NCBI RefSeq assembly: GCF_000521805.1 | Contig: NZ_JAMB01000017.1 | Span: 1 to 51,034 of the forward strand | DNA length: 51,034 nucleotides | DNA from: Marinomonas ushuaiensis DSM 15871 | Lineage (GTDB): Bacteria; Pseudomonadota; Gammaproteobacteria; Pseudomonadales; Marinomonadaceae | Reading direction: 5' to 3' | In this document: one piece after another, positions 38,534-48,017 of the stretch | Layout: each line of letters starts with the position of its first letter | How positions within the stretch are numbered: position 1 is the first letter of the stretch | Translations under genes and position numbers: made by a program | The notes under the pieces: generated by a model | What the model saw: only the letters and a program-made list of their open reading frames with translations | The model's database searches: none | Told to the model about the DNA's origin: nothing

Positions 38534-39151
38534 ATGTTTAATCCCATTCAAATTGCAGCAAAAAACAGTCGTCCGAAAAAAGGCGCGACTCGTCGATCTT
38601 CTCCACCGCCAAAGCGTAAAACGCCATGGTGGTTATGGCTTTTAGTACCTATTATTTTGATAGCTTTTATTTATGGATTGACACAACTTAGTCAAGTTGA
38701 ACCAAAAACAAAACCAGCACCAATTACAAAACCTCAAGTGCAGCCCAAACCAATAGCACCTAAGGTACAACCAAAAGTGAAAGCAGAGCCGGCTGCCAAA
38801 GCCACGCCAAATAAAGACACGTTCGAGTTTTATCAAATACTTCAAGACAGTAAAGTTGATACCAGCCATGTAGATGCTTATCAATCAACACCTCGTGGTG
38901 AGCAAGATTTTTATTACATGCTTCAAGCTGCATCGTTTCGAAGTCCAGAAGACGCAGATCGTATGCGCGCCAATTTGATTTTATCAGGTTTGGTTGAAGC
39001 CAGCGTTCGTAAAACCATCGGTGAAAATGAGCAGCCTTGGTATCGAGTGACCCTTGGGCCTTATGAGTCACGTTCGAAAATGAATCGAGCAGAAGACAAA
39101 CTCGTTTCAATGGAAATATCCCCTTATTCTTATAAAATCCCAAAAGAGTAA
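38534..39151 (+). CDS. ftsN: FtsN-like SPOR-domain cell division protein
   Basis: FtsN is a bitopic inner-membrane protein that triggers septal peptidoglycan synthesis. The 205-residue product has a basic cytoplasmic N-terminus, one membrane helix (about 32-51, WWLWLLVPIILIAFIYGL), a Pro/Lys/Val-rich periplasmic linker (about 58-92) and a C-terminal SPOR domain (about 124-203, FYYMLQAASFRSPEDADRMRANL and WYRVTLGPYESRSKMNRAEDKL). Position between priA and hslV matches ftsN of E. coli. It is shorter than E. coli FtsN (319) because of a short linker. A generic SPOR protein is the alternative. Confidence 0.88.
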   Translation: MFNPIQIAAKNSRPKKGATRRSSPPPKRKTPWWLWLLVPIILIAFIYGLTQLSQVEPKTKPAPITKPQVQPKPIAPKVQPKVKAEPAAKATPNKDTFEFYQILQDSKVDTSHVDAYQSTPRGEQDFYYMLQAASFRSPEDADRMRANLILSGLVEASVRKTIGENEQPWYRVTLGPYESRSKMNRAEDKLVSMEISPYSYKIPKE

Positions 39152-39230
39152 TAAAACCGAGCAAGAGCAATTACAACCATTAATTGCAATGCACACAGAA
39201 TGTGAAAACCTCTTCTATGTGCAATCTTCG

Positions 39231-39258
39231 CTTGAAATCCCTTCGCTCGTCCCCATTT
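39231..39258 (+). promoter_or_regulatory. Sigma-32 (heat-shock) promoter of hslVU
   Basis: CTTGAAA (39231-39237) and CCCCATTT (39251-39258) are separated by 13 bases. Both match the RpoH consensus CTTGAAA and CCCCATnT at standard spacing. The start point would be about 20 bases before the hslV ATG. Heat-shock control of hslVU is established in E. coli. Confidence 0.88.
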
Positions 39259-39284
39259 CGTTAGTATCGAAACTGGAGTAAACC

Positions 39285-39845
39285 ATGACAACGATTCTTA
39301 CTGTACGTAAAGGCAACCAAGTCGTCGTAGGCGGCGATGGACAAGTTTCTCTAGGCAACACCGTTATGAAAGGCAATGCTCGTAAAGTGCGCCGTTTATA
39401 TCACGGTGAAGTCATTGCTGGATTCGCAGGCGGCACGGCCGATGCATTCACTTTATTCGAACGATTCGAAGGTCAGCTTGAAAAGCATCAAGGCCATCTC
39501 GTTCGTGCTGCGGTAGACCTTGCTAAAGATTGGCGTTCAGACAGAGCTCTACGCAAGCTAGAAGCTATGCTGATCGTCGCAAATAAAGAAAGCACCTTAA
39601 TCATCACAGGCACAGGCGACGTTGTTGAACCTCAGCATGGTGCACTGGCTATCGGTTCAGGTGGCAATTATGCCGAAGCTGCAGCACGTGCTTTGATCGA
39701 TAACACAGAGCTTTCTGCAAAAGACATAGTTGAGAAAAGCCTTAACATCGCAGCCGATATTTGTGTCTTCACAAACCACAGCTTAACGGTCGAAGAAATC
39801 ACCATCGATCCACAAATTGAAGACAAGTCCGCTGCAACGAACTAA
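39285..39845 (+). CDS. hslV: HslV peptidase subunit of the HslUV protease
   Basis: HslV forms a double hexameric ring that degrades proteins fed in by the HslU ATPase. The 186-residue product (E. coli 176) begins [20 protein letters not shown]. After Met removal Thr becomes the N-terminal nucleophile, with the family lysine at [27 protein letters not shown] is typical of the C-terminal half. GGAG lies before the ATG and a consensus sigma-32 promoter is just upstream. The tail is about ten residues longer than usual and ends KSAATN. hslU follows after 65 bases. Confidence 0.98.
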   Translation: MTTILTVRKGNQVVVGGDGQVSLGNTVMKGNARKVRRLYHGEVIAGFAGGTADAFTLFERFEGQLEKHQGHLVRAAVDLAKDWRSDRALRKLEAMLIVANKESTLIITGTGDVVEPQHGALAIGSGGNYAEAAARALIDNTELSAKDIVEKSLNIAADICVFTNHSLTVEEITIDPQIEDKSAATN

Positions 39846-39910
39846 CAGGTGCAAACACCAAAATACGCTAAATAAGCACTTGAACACTCAAGAACATAAA
39901 GAGAATGAAT

Positions 39911-41233
39911 ATGAGCAACATGACCCCAAGAGAGACGGTTAACGCCTTAGATAAGCATATTATTGGCCAACAAAAAGCCAAACGCGCGGTAGCCATTGCA
40001 CTACGTAACCGCTGGCGTCGCATGCAACTTCCTGAAGAAATGCGCGCAGAAGTAACACCAAAAAATATCCTCATGATTGGGCCAACAGGTGTGGGTAAAA
40101 CCGAGATTGCTCGTCGTCTGGCTAAATTATCAAACGCACCTTTTATTAAAATCGAAGCCACTAAGTTTACCGAAGTCGGTTACGTAGGCCGCGACGTCGA
40201 ATCTATCATTCGTGATCTAGTCGAAATGGCAATCAAAATGCTTCGTGAACAAGAAACTGCGAAGCTACGTCATAAAGCCGAAGACGCCGCTGAAGATCGC
40301 ATTCTCGATGTCTTGTTACCTCCTGCTCGTGGCGGTGATCCAGAATTAGAAGACAACAGTACTCGTCAGACTTTCCGTAAAAAACTACGGGAAGGTCAGC
40401 TTGATGACAAAGAAATAGACATAGACGTTACAGATACGCCAGTTGGTGTAGAAATCATGACGCCACCTGGTATGGAAGAAATGACCAGCCAGTTACAAAA
40501 CATGTTTTCTAGCTTTGGTTCGAACAAAACCAAAAAGCGTAAAATGAAAGTTAAAGACGCTTTGCGCCAAATTCGTGATGAAGAAGCGGCTAAATTAGTC
40601 AACGAAGAAGAGCTAAAAGCACGAGCGGTTGATTCAGTGGAACAGAACGGTATTGTGTTCTTAGACGAGATCGATAAGGTCGCAAAAAGCTCTGAACGCT
40701 CAGGTGGCGAAGTGTCTCGTGAAGGTGTACAGCGTGATTTATTGCCTTTGGTTGAAGGTTGTACCGTGAGCACAAAATACGGTATGGTGAAAACCGACCA
40801 CATTTTATTTATCGCGTCTGGTGCATTCCACCTGTCTAAACCATCAGATTTGATTCCTGAACTACAAGGTCGCTTACCGATTCGTGTCGAGCTAGATGCG
40901 CTTACCGTGGATGACTTCAAACGCATTTTGGTTGAACCAAGCGCATCACTAACGAAACAATATGTTGCTTTGGCTAAAACCGAGAACATCAATTTAAATT
41001 TCACCGAAGAAGGCATTCACCGTCTTGCTGAGATTGCTTTCCAAGTAAATGAACGTACTGAAAACATCGGTGCCCGTCGTTTACACACGGTGCTAGAGCG
41101 CTTGTTAGAAGAAGTGTCTTACTCTGCCAGCGATATGCCAGATGATCAAACGATTGATATCACAGCCGCTTACGTAGACGAGCAACTGGGTGAAATCGCT
41201 GAAAATGAAGACTTAAGCCAATACATTCTGTAG
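39911..41233 (+). CDS. hslU: HslU ATPase subunit of the HslUV protease
   Basis: HslU is an AAA+ unfoldase that binds, unfolds and passes substrates into HslV. I start at the ATG at 39911 (440 residues, [10 protein letters not shown]), which has AAGAG seven bases upstream and matches the family; an in-frame ATG two codons earlier is too close to that site. Walker A is [13 protein letters not shown] (near 58-70), the pore motif is GYVGRD, the I-domain is about 110-240, Walker B is [10 protein letters not shown], and sensor 2 lies in [17 protein letters not shown]. The C-terminal tail ends SQYIL, the type that docks into HslV. Confidence 0.98.
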   Translation: MSNMTPRETVNALDKHIIGQQKAKRAVAIALRNRWRRMQLPEEMRAEVTPKNILMIGPTGVGKTEIARRLAKLSNAPFIKIEATKFTEVGYVGRDVESIIRDLVEMAIKMLREQETAKLRHKAEDAAEDRILDVLLPPARGGDPELEDNSTRQTFRKKLREGQLDDKEIDIDVTDTPVGVEIMTPPGMEEMTSQLQNMFSSFGSNKTKKRKMKVKDALRQIRDEEAAKLVNEEELKARAVDSVEQNGIVFLDEIDKVAKSSERSGGEVSREGVQRDLLPLVEGCTVSTKYGMVKTDHILFIASGAFHLSKPSDLIPELQGRLPIRVELDALTVDDFKRILVEPSASLTKQYVALAKTENINLNFTEEGIHRLAEIAFQVNERTENIGARRLHTVLERLLEEVSYSASDMPDDQTIDITAAYVDEQLGEIAENEDLSQYIL

Positions 41234-41242
41234 GAAACCATT

Positions 41243-41626
41243 ATGGCAACACCGACGCCAACACACATTCACTATCACAAGCAGTCTCGTGAGTTGGCGT
41301 TGATCTTTGCTGACGGTCAAAGCTTTCGCCTAAGTGCTGAATATCTGCGTATTCACTCGCCTTCGGCAGAAGTTCGTGGACACGGTATGCAAATGCCAAT
41401 CCTCCAGTATGGAAAAAAAGATGTAAAAGTGAACAACGTGGAAGGCGCGGGTAATTATGCGCTGAAAATTTCCTTTGATGATGGTCACGACACAGGTCTT
41501 TATACATGGGAGTATCTCTACAACTTAGGCAAAAACCATGATGAACTTTGGCAAATGTATCTAGACCGCCTTGAAAAAGAAGGTCAGACGCGGGACACTT
41601 CGGTTATTCAAATTCATCAGCTTTAA
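41243..41626 (+). CDS. DUF971 (gamma-butyrobetaine hydroxylase-like N-terminal domain) protein
   Basis: The 127-residue product matches the small DUF971 family, related to the N-terminal domain of gamma-butyrobetaine hydroxylase. Blocks seen are LALIFADGQSFRLSAEYLRIHSPSAE, VEGAGNYALKISFDDGHDTGLYTWEYL and a helical end. In many gammaproteobacteria it sits between hslU and ubiE; here it starts nine bases after hslU with AGGAAA and is followed by ubiJ. It probably shares the hslVU transcript. Molecular function is unknown; a link to iron-sulfur or ubiquinone metabolism is suggested only by context. Confidence 0.92.
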   Translation: MATPTPTHIHYHKQSRELALIFADGQSFRLSAEYLRIHSPSAEVRGHGMQMPILQYGKKDVKVNNVEGAGNYALKISFDDGHDTGLYTWEYLYNLGKNHDELWQMYLDRLEKEGQTRDTSVIQIHQL

Positions 41627-41659
41627 ATCGCTGTTTCAAACCATTATCAGGAAAGCCTC

Positions 41660-42286
41660 ATGGGTTCACTTAGCTTGTCAGCAATCAGCGCTATTGAAAG
41701 TGCTATCAATCTTGCCTTAAAACAAGACACGCCTTCTCAAGATCGTCTGACTAAGTTAGCGGGACAACAGGTTTTTCTGTATATCGAAGACTTTTCCTTC
41801 ATTTTACAAATCCATATTCTTGAACAAGGCGTCATGCTGCATCGTCCAGAAAGTTTAGACGAAGTAGAACTCGACTCGCGCCTCGACACATTAGTACAAG
41901 GCCCAAGTTCAGCCTATAGAAAATTACTCGAAGGCGACGGCTTTTTTGATGGTGACCTACGCATTCAAGGCAATGCACAAGCCTTGATGACACTGCATAA
42001 AGTCATGGAGAATTTCGAGTTCGATTGGGAAGGTTTACTAGCCGACTATATCGGCGACTTACCCGCTTCAACCTTGGCGCGTTTACTGCGTACGCAATGG
42101 TCATGGAGCAAAGAGTTCACCACCAATGCCCGCATTCAGCTTGTGAACCACTTACAAACAGACAGCCAACTTTTACCGAGCAAGATTGAAATCGAACACC
42201 ACATCGATAACTTAGAGAAGTTTGGTACGCAACTTGATCGAACAGAAGCAAGATTGAGAATGTTAGAAAAGAAACTGTCTAACTAG
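41660..42286 (+). CDS. ubiJ: UbiJ-like ubiquinone biosynthesis accessory factor (SCP2 domain)
   Basis: UbiJ, with UbiK, organises the ubiquinone-synthesis proteins and carries their hydrophobic intermediates via its SCP2 lipid-binding domain. The 208-residue product (E. coli 201) has an SCP2-type domain (about 15-120, FLYIEDFSFILQIHILEQGVML and GDLRIQGNAQALMTLHKV) and a C-terminal helical/coiled-coil region (KIEIEHHIDNLEKFGTQLDRTEARLRMLEKKL). AGGAAAG precedes the ATG. ubiE and ubiB, normally adjacent, are missing; the next gene is convergent and overlaps its last eight bases. Confidence 0.9.
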   Translation: MGSLSLSAISAIESAINLALKQDTPSQDRLTKLAGQQVFLYIEDFSFILQIHILEQGVMLHRPESLDEVELDSRLDTLVQGPSSAYRKLLEGDGFFDGDLRIQGNAQALMTLHKVMENFEFDWEGLLADYIGDLPASTLARLLRTQWSWSKEFTTNARIQLVNHLQTDSQLLPSKIEIEHHIDNLEKFGTQLDRTEARLRMLEKKLSN

Positions 42287-43136
42287 CTTTCGCCCTGCTC
42301 AAGTAAACACCCCCAATAGTCACCACAAAGCCCACTATTTGAATCATGGTCATCGACTCTCTAAACAAGAAATAGCTTTCTACCGCCGCCAAAGGTGGTG
42401 CGAGCAATAACATGGTAGATACTTGAGACGCTTTGGTTTTTCTCAGTAGAAAAACCATTAAGAAAACCCCACAGCCCGACAATACAAGAACACCCCACAC
42501 AACCAGTGCAAAAGACTGCCATTGCATAACAAATAACTGTTCACCAAGGAAAAGCATAAAACCGCAGGAAACGACACTAGCCGCAAGGTTCTGCACCGCC
42601 ATGGAACTGAAAATATCAGACGATGAAATAGACATTTTTTGATAAGTGACGCCAAGAGAAAGCGCTAATATCGCGGTACAAGCGAGTACCAAAGTGAGTA
42701 CAGAAACACCACCACTGCCTATGTTTAATGCTGGGCTAACGACCAACAGCAAACCAAACATACCGACAAATATTCCGATAATGCCTTTAAAAGAGGTTTT
42801 CTCTTTTATCAATAAGAATGCCAACAAGGTAACGAGAGCGGGTTGTAATGCGCCAATTAGCGCCATGATTCCTGCCGGTAATCCTTTGGCGATAGCAACA
42901 TAAGCGAAACCGAGATAAAAGCCATTCATCAACATACCAGCAACAATATGCTTAGGTAGTTCCTTCCACTTAGGAAAAGGTCGACGCAGCAATAACGCAA
43001 TAGTTGCGAATAATAAACCGGCACACACAAAACGAATGCTCAGATACACATTAGGGTCAATCAATCCGACAATGAATTTACCGGTGATAAAACCCATCGA
43101 CCATATGAGCACTAGAAGTAGGTATAAAAACGCCAT
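42279..43136 (-). CDS. EamA/DMT family transporter
   Basis: The 285-residue product has about ten hydrophobic segments in two EamA repeats (about 5-130 and 145-280), the usual size for drug/metabolite superfamily permeases. Typical segments are IWSMGFITGKFIVG near the start, IGALQPALVTLLAFLLIKEK in the first half and LLLAPPLAAVESYFLFRESM in the second. Such proteins export amino acids or other metabolites; the substrate is not predictable. It is convergent with ubiJ, overlapping it by eight bases. No ribosome binding site is obvious. Confidence 0.92.
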   Translation of the reverse strand: MAFLYLLLVLIWSMGFITGKFIVGLIDPNVYLSIRFVCAGLLFATIALLLRRPFPKWKELPKHIVAGMLMNGFYLGFAYVAIAKGLPAGIMALIGALQPALVTLLAFLLIKEKTSFKGIIGIFVGMFGLLLVVSPALNIGSGGVSVLTLVLACTAILALSLGVTYQKMSISSSDIFSSMAVQNLAASVVSCGFMLFLGEQLFVMQWQSFALVVWGVLVLSGCGVFLMVFLLRKTKASQVSTMLLLAPPLAAVESYFLFRESMTMIQIVGFVVTIGGVYLSRAKAS

Positions 43137-43224
43137 TAAATTTATTCCGCTAAATACATTAGATAGACACTCGTTAAGTTGATAACAAGCAACTTTAAAA
43201 AAACAGGAAAATGCTTTGTTACTA

Positions 43225-44211
43225 TTAGAACGACTCTCTTATTACTTTACTGCTTAAGCCCAGTCCAATCAGAAAATGCAACTTAGCAAACGCCGCTTCG
43301 TAGGTCATATCTTTACCTGACGTGACACCGGCTTCAACTAGCGCAGAACCTGCCGCATATGCGCCAGCAACCACACTGCCCGCTCCACATTGGCTAATAT
43401 TCACAACCACCACACCTCGATCCGTAGCGGTTTTCAATAGCGCTAGTAAGTCAGCATTCTTATCTGGAGCATTGCCCGCTCCATAACTTAATAACACGGC
43501 ACCTTTCACTTTCTCGTTTAACAAACCTTGCCAATGCTCTGCTTGTACGCCAGGAAAAACAGGAAGAATAGTGACCGCATCTTCCGCCATTTCTGGAATC
43601 TGAACGGTCATAGGAGGTGCTGCCTGCGAGCTTTCTTGCCAACACCAATCAATTCCCAAGAGACCACGCTCTGGGCAATTTGGAGAACTGAATGCTTGCC
43701 AGTCACTGGTGTGTCCTTTGTGCGCTCGATCGCCTTTAATCAAACGTCCACCAAAGAACAAAGACACGCCGCCTACATGGCCGGACCCTTCACTAGCAAA
43801 CGCTTCACAGGCTGAGATGGCCCCCAACACATTGATCATCGCATCTGTTCGAGCTTTAAACATTGGTACCTGCGAGCCAGTAACGATAATTGACTTATCA
43901 CTGTCTGCAAACATAAAAGACAAAGCCGCTGCTGTATAAGCCATGGTGTCTGTACCGTGTAAGACAATAAATGCGTCGAATTCTTGCCATTTGCTGTCGA
44001 TATCACGAGCAATCATAGTCCAATCTTTTGGCGCGGCATTGGAAGAATCGATCAGATCAGGATAGCTCTGTATAACAAAGTCATGAGTCAGTTCATCAAA
44101 TCCGTTCAATTGCTTAGCAAGATGGTCTGCAAAGGCCACATCTGGCACTAGCCCCTGCTCAGATGGCACCATGCCAATGGTACCGCCAGTGTAAGCAATG
44201 TAAATCTTCAT
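43225..44211 (-). CDS. ansA: Cytoplasmic type I L-asparaginase
   Basis: The enzyme hydrolyses asparagine to aspartate and ammonia. The 328-residue product (E. coli AnsA 338) starts MKIYIAYTGGTIGMVPSEQG, which places the first catalytic Thr at position 8. The second motif is LHGTDTMAYTAAALSFM near residue 84. There is no signal peptide, so it is type I rather than the periplasmic type II. AGGAAG lies before the ATG. It follows argS with a terminator between, and the DMT permease gene lies downstream. Confidence 0.96.
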   Translation of the reverse strand: MKIYIAYTGGTIGMVPSEQGLVPDVAFADHLAKQLNGFDELTHDFVIQSYPDLIDSSNAAPKDWTMIARDIDSKWQEFDAFIVLHGTDTMAYTAAALSFMFADSDKSIIVTGSQVPMFKARTDAMINVLGAISACEAFASEGSGHVGGVSLFFGGRLIKGDRAHKGHTSDWQAFSSPNCPERGLLGIDWCWQESSQAAPPMTVQIPEMAEDAVTILPVFPGVQAEHWQGLLNEKVKGAVLLSYGAGNAPDKNADLLALLKTATDRGVVVVNISQCGAGSVVAGAYAAGSALVEAGVTSGKDMTYEAAFAKLHFLIGLGLSSKVIRESF

Positions 44212-44273
44212 CTGATTTCTTCCTACTTCTAAAATTTTATTTTAAACGAAATGTTCGACCTGATTTTACGTCT

Positions 44274-44309
44274 AAAAAAAGGCGCTTATCACAAAGAAAA
44301 AGCGCCTTT
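44274..44309 (-). terminator. Intrinsic terminator of argS
   Basis: A stem (44278-44287 with 44300-44309) has a 12-base loop and an A-rich left flank (44274-44280) that gives the U tract on the minus strand. It lies 26 bases after the argS stop. Confidence 0.85.
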
Positions 44310-44335
44310 CGTTTATTCATTAAGTAAAACACATA

Positions 44336-46069
44336 TTACATACGTTCTAGTGTTTCGATACCTAATAATGACAAACCGAGTTTCAATGTTGATGCAGTAT
44401 TAAGAGCCAATTGAAGGCGACTCTGTTTCACATCGTCTTCTGCGTTCAAAATTGGGCAGGCTTCATAAAATGTCATGAAAGTACCCGCTAAATCATATAG
44501 GTAAGCACACAAGAAATGTGGCATGCCATCATTCGCGACTTGCTGAATGGCTTCTTCGAACTGACACAATTTAACCGCTAACGCGCGTTCTTGATCAGCA
44601 ATAATTGAAATATTGCCAGTTAAGCTCGCTACATCCATCTCAGAACGTTTTACAATACTCGCCACGCGAGAATAAGCGTATAACAAATAAGGTGCTGTAT
44701 TACCTTCAAAGCTCAACATGGTATCCCAGTTAAAAACATAATCACTGGTACGATTTTTCGAAAGATCAGCGTATTTCACGGAAGAAATACCAACAACACG
44801 AGCAATGTTACGCAGCTCTTCTTCGTCCATATCTTCGTTTTTAGACGCAACTAATTTATAGGCGCGTTCTTGCGCTTCTTCCAATAATGCAGATAATTTC
44901 GCGACACCACCAGAACGTGTCTTGAAAGGCTTACCATCGCTGCCCATCACTGTACCAAATGGCATATGCTCTAATTTAGTCTCTGGCTTCACAAAGCCCG
45001 CTTTACGGGACAAGGTGAAAATTTGTTGAAAGTGCAAAGACTGGCGAGCATCAACAAAATACAGAACTCGATCAGCATTCAATGTGTGTTGACGAAAACG
45101 AACCGCAGCTAAGTCCGTTGTTGCATATAAAAAGCCACCACCGGTTTTCTGCACAATAACGGGCGTGATTTCACCTTCTTTATTGGCAAATTCTTCCATG
45201 AAAACACATTGCGCACCATTAGATTCTTTTAATAAACCCTGCTCTGTTAACTCATTCACGACGTTTTGTAGATCATCGTTATAAGCACTTTCTGGCATCA
45301 CATGCTGACGCTCTAAAGAGACACCCAACATGGCATAAGTTTCTTCACAGTGATGCAAGGAAATCTCGATAAATTCATCCCAAAGCTTCAAGCACTCTTC
45401 ATCGCCAGATTGCAATGCAACAACCAATTCACGAGCCCGTGTTGCAAAAGCTTCGTCATCGTCAAAACAGGTTTTCGCTGCACGATAAAAGGTTTCAAGG
45501 TCTGATAACACCATGCTGATTTCTGTATTTTCAGCTCGAAGACGTTCCATGTACGCCAATAGCATACCGAATTGGGTTCCCCAATCACCGACGTGGTTTT
45601 GACGAACGACGTTATGACCCAAAAACTCCATAGTACGAACGACGGCGTCACCAATCACGGTAGAACGTAAATGACCAACATGCATCTCTTTCGCAAGGTT
45701 AGGCGCTGAATAATCCACGACAACGGTTTCTGGCGAAGTAACTTCATTCACATCAAGACGTTCGCTGGTGCGAAGCTGAACAAGCTCTTTGCCTAACCAG
45801 ATATTTTTCAGAAAAATATTAATAAAACCCGGTCCAGCGATTTCGATCTTGTCAGCAATATCAGATAAATCTAACTTTTCTAAGGTGGATTGAGCAAAAT
45901 CACGAGGGTTCATTTTCAATGCTTTTGCCGCGCCCATAATGCCATTCGCTTGGTAGTCACCAAATTGTGCTTTCGCAGACTGACGAACTAAAGCCGGTGC
46001 CGTATCTAATGCGCCAGAGGCAACCATTGCCGCTTGAATACGTTGATTAAGAAGAGTTTGAATATTCAC
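44336..46069 (-). CDS. argS: Arginyl-tRNA synthetase
   Basis: ArgS charges tRNA-Arg. The 577-residue product equals E. coli ArgS in length and starts [15 protein letters not shown] as the family does, from a GTG codon with AAGG upstream. The Add-1 domain (1-110) is followed by the class I catalytic core with the HIGH-type motif [13 protein letters not shown] near residue 130. A noncanonical KMSK region, [14 protein letters not shown], is as usual for ArgRS. The anticodon-binding DALR domain (about 455-577) ends [12 protein letters not shown], including the normal C-terminal Met. Confidence 0.98.
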   Translation of the reverse strand: MNIQTLLNQRIQAAMVASGALDTAPALVRQSAKAQFGDYQANGIMGAAKALKMNPRDFAQSTLEKLDLSDIADKIEIAGPGFINIFLKNIWLGKELVQLRTSERLDVNEVTSPETVVVDYSAPNLAKEMHVGHLRSTVIGDAVVRTMEFLGHNVVRQNHVGDWGTQFGMLLAYMERLRAENTEISMVLSDLETFYRAAKTCFDDDEAFATRARELVVALQSGDEECLKLWDEFIEISLHHCEETYAMLGVSLERQHVMPESAYNDDLQNVVNELTEQGLLKESNGAQCVFMEEFANKEGEITPVIVQKTGGGFLYATTDLAAVRFRQHTLNADRVLYFVDARQSLHFQQIFTLSRKAGFVKPETKLEHMPFGTVMGSDGKPFKTRSGGVAKLSALLEEAQERAYKLVASKNEDMDEEELRNIARVVGISSVKYADLSKNRTSDYVFNWDTMLSFEGNTAPYLLYAYSRVASIVKRSEMDVASLTGNISIIADQERALAVKLCQFEEAIQQVANDGMPHFLCAYLYDLAGTFMTFYEACPILNAEDDVKQSRLQLALNTASTLKLGLSLLGIETLERM

Positions 46070-46125
46070 TAAAGAAGACCTTTAAACAGTGTGTGTTGTT
46101 TTAATGGCAACACATCAGAATCACA

Positions 46126-46159
46126 CAGCCCTCTGATTGTTTGTGCAATCAGAGGGCTG
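46126..46159 (-). terminator. Perfect hairpin after ilvA
   Basis: Positions 46126-46139 and 46146-46159 form a perfect 14-bp stem with a six-base loop, 45 bases past the ilvA stop and before argS. No U tract follows on the minus strand. A second 7-bp hairpin lies beyond it (46092-46098 with 46108-46114), in the argS leader. Confidence 0.6.
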
Positions 46160-46204
46160 AATTCAAGAAAATAATGGCGCTAATGATAACTGATTTTCGT
46201 GCTT

Positions 46205-47710
46205 TTAGCGAAAGAACAGCTTACAAGCTTCATTGTTATTTTCGTCTTGATATGGATAACCCAGTTCATCCAAGTAATGGGTTACATCGGTTTCTTCGCC
46301 TGCCGCTTGCAAGCCGACTAGAACTCGACCATAAGCATCACCATGATTGCGATAATGGAACATGGAAATATTCCACTGCCCTCCAAGCATGTTAAGGAAT
46401 TTCAACAATGCACCAGGACGCTCAGGAAATTCAAAACTATAAAGTAACTCACCTTTTTCACTGCGCAAATGACCACCAATCATATGACGAACATGAACTT
46501 TGGCGGTTTCATCGTCGGTTAAGTCAGTGATTTCGTAATCTTTCAAATCATCCAATAGTTCTTTACGACTATGAGGACTACCACCCAAAGCGACTCCGAC
46601 AAAGATCACCGCTTGTTTATCATCACCATATCGGTAATTAAACTCGGTAATGCTTCGACCAACCAAAGCCTGACAGAAATCCTTAAAGCTACCTGGATGT
46701 TCTGGAATTTTTACCGCGATAATGGCTTCACGTTTTTCACCTAACTCAGCGCGTTCTGAAACATGTCGTAAGCGGTCAAAGTTAACGTTCGCGCCACTAT
46801 TGATAGCAATTAAGGTTTGACCTTTCGCCCCTTCTCGCTCGATGTATTTTTTCAGTCCTGCTAACGCACAAGCACCAGCAGGTTCAGTAATAGCACGAGT
46901 GTCATCGTAGATGTCTTTAATCGCCGCACACATTTCATCTGTCGTCACTGTGATCACTTCATCAACGGTGTCTTTGGCAATATTAAAAGTGTTTTGCCCA
47001 ATTTCGGCTACAGCAACACCTTCTGCAAAAATACCAACTTGAGCCAAACGCGTTGGTTTGCCTTTTTCCAATGCGATTTTTAGACAAGCTGCATCTTCCG
47101 GCTCAACACCGATTATTTTAATGTCAGGGCGTAGATATTTAATGTAAGCAGAAACACCAGCGATTAAACCGCCACCGCCAACAGGAATAAAAATCGCATC
47201 AATATGACCCGTTTTCTGACGTAAGATTTCCATGCCAATCGTACCTTGACCAGCAATAGTATCTAAGTCATCAAATGGATGAACATAGACTTGGCCTGTT
47301 TTCGCCATGATCTCGCGAGATTTTTCAGATGCTTCATCAAACGCGTCGCCAAATAAAATCACTTCTGCGCCGTGATTTCGCACTGCACTGACTTTCACTT
47401 CTGGCGTAGTGGCTGGCATAACAATCGTCGCTTGAATACCCAACTTTTTTGCGGCTAATGCCAAACCTTGAGCATGGTTACCAGCGGAAGCGGCAATCAC
47501 ACCTTTCGCTCTTTCTTCTGGGGTTAACTGAGAAATTTTGTTGTATGCCCCACGAATTTTGAAAGAGAATACAGGTTGTAAGTCTTCTCTCTTCAAAATA
47601 ATCTCATTGCCTAATCGATTAGATAATTGATTAGCACGAGACAGTGGTGTTTCTACGGCAACGTCATAAACGCGCGCCTGTAGAATTTTTTTAATCATGG
47701 AGTGGGGCAT
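46205..47710 (-). CDS. ilvA: Biosynthetic threonine deaminase
   Basis: IlvA converts threonine to 2-oxobutyrate and ammonia, the first step to isoleucine. The 501-residue product (E. coli 514) has a fold-type II PLP domain (about 15-325) with the cofactor lysine in FSFKIRGAYNK (Lys51) and the phosphate-binding PVGGGGLIAGV. Two C-terminal ACT-like regulatory regions (about 335-405 and 425-495, each containing a PEHPGSFKDF or PERPGALLKFL block) confer isoleucine/valine control in the family. The ATG at 47710 has AGGAAG five bases upstream, so I keep this start over the Met four codons in. It is divergent from rpiA. Confidence 0.97.
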   Translation of the reverse strand: MPHSMIKKILQARVYDVAVETPLSRANQLSNRLGNEIILKREDLQPVFSFKIRGAYNKISQLTPEERAKGVIAASAGNHAQGLALAAKKLGIQATIVMPATTPEVKVSAVRNHGAEVILFGDAFDEASEKSREIMAKTGQVYVHPFDDLDTIAGQGTIGMEILRQKTGHIDAIFIPVGGGGLIAGVSAYIKYLRPDIKIIGVEPEDAACLKIALEKGKPTRLAQVGIFAEGVAVAEIGQNTFNIAKDTVDEVITVTTDEMCAAIKDIYDDTRAITEPAGACALAGLKKYIEREGAKGQTLIAINSGANVNFDRLRHVSERAELGEKREAIIAVKIPEHPGSFKDFCQALVGRSITEFNYRYGDDKQAVIFVGVALGGSPHSRKELLDDLKDYEITDLTDDETAKVHVRHMIGGHLRSEKGELLYSFEFPERPGALLKFLNMLGGQWNISMFHYRNHGDAYGRVLVGLQAAGEETDVTHYLDELGYPYQDENNNEACKLFFR

Positions 47711-48017
47711 AGTACTTCCTAAACGAAATATAAGCCGTCCGTGTTGTTATTCTTTACAACACCTCTATTACAGTAAATTTCCTGCGATAAAAAAGACGGA
47801 CTTTGCGAATCAAAAAAACGAACATGAAATATACTCTTTCACTCCTCTTCACGCAAAGACAGATCTAGCTAAAAACAAAAGCGAAAGTCGATAAATACCA
47901 ACAATAGACTGATCTAACAGGGTAACAATCATAAAATGAAGCGCCTATAATATCTTAATCATCAGAGGCGACTTTTTTCTAAAGCGCTGTGAAAAACAAT
48001 AACTAAAGGCTTACATC
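47711..48017. other. Divergent intergenic region between ilvA and rpiA
   Basis: This 307-base gap holds the promoters of both genes. A perfect 7-bp inverted repeat (47741-47747 with 47756-47762) lies 31-52 bases before the ilvA start and could be an operator or a leader hairpin. The rpiA -10 is listed separately. No reading frame with a ribosome binding site is supported. Confidence 0.5.
47922..47951 (+). promoter_or_regulatory. Predicted sigma-70 promoter of rpiA
   Basis: A perfect TATAAT (47946-47951) is preceded at 18 bases by GTAACA (47922-47927), which matches the -35 consensus in 4 of 6 positions. The leader to the rpiA ATG would be about 60 bases. Confidence 0.5.

Noticed and set aside
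40396..41016. 206-residue minus-strand frame inside hslU
   Set aside because: hslU is a full-length, motif-complete gene on the other strand; the antisense frame is Ser/Thr-rich without a start context or family.
47697..47894. 65-residue plus-strand frame between ilvA and rpiA
   Set aside because: It starts inside the ilvA N-terminus, has no Shine-Dalgarno, and its composition is that of random AT-rich DNA.
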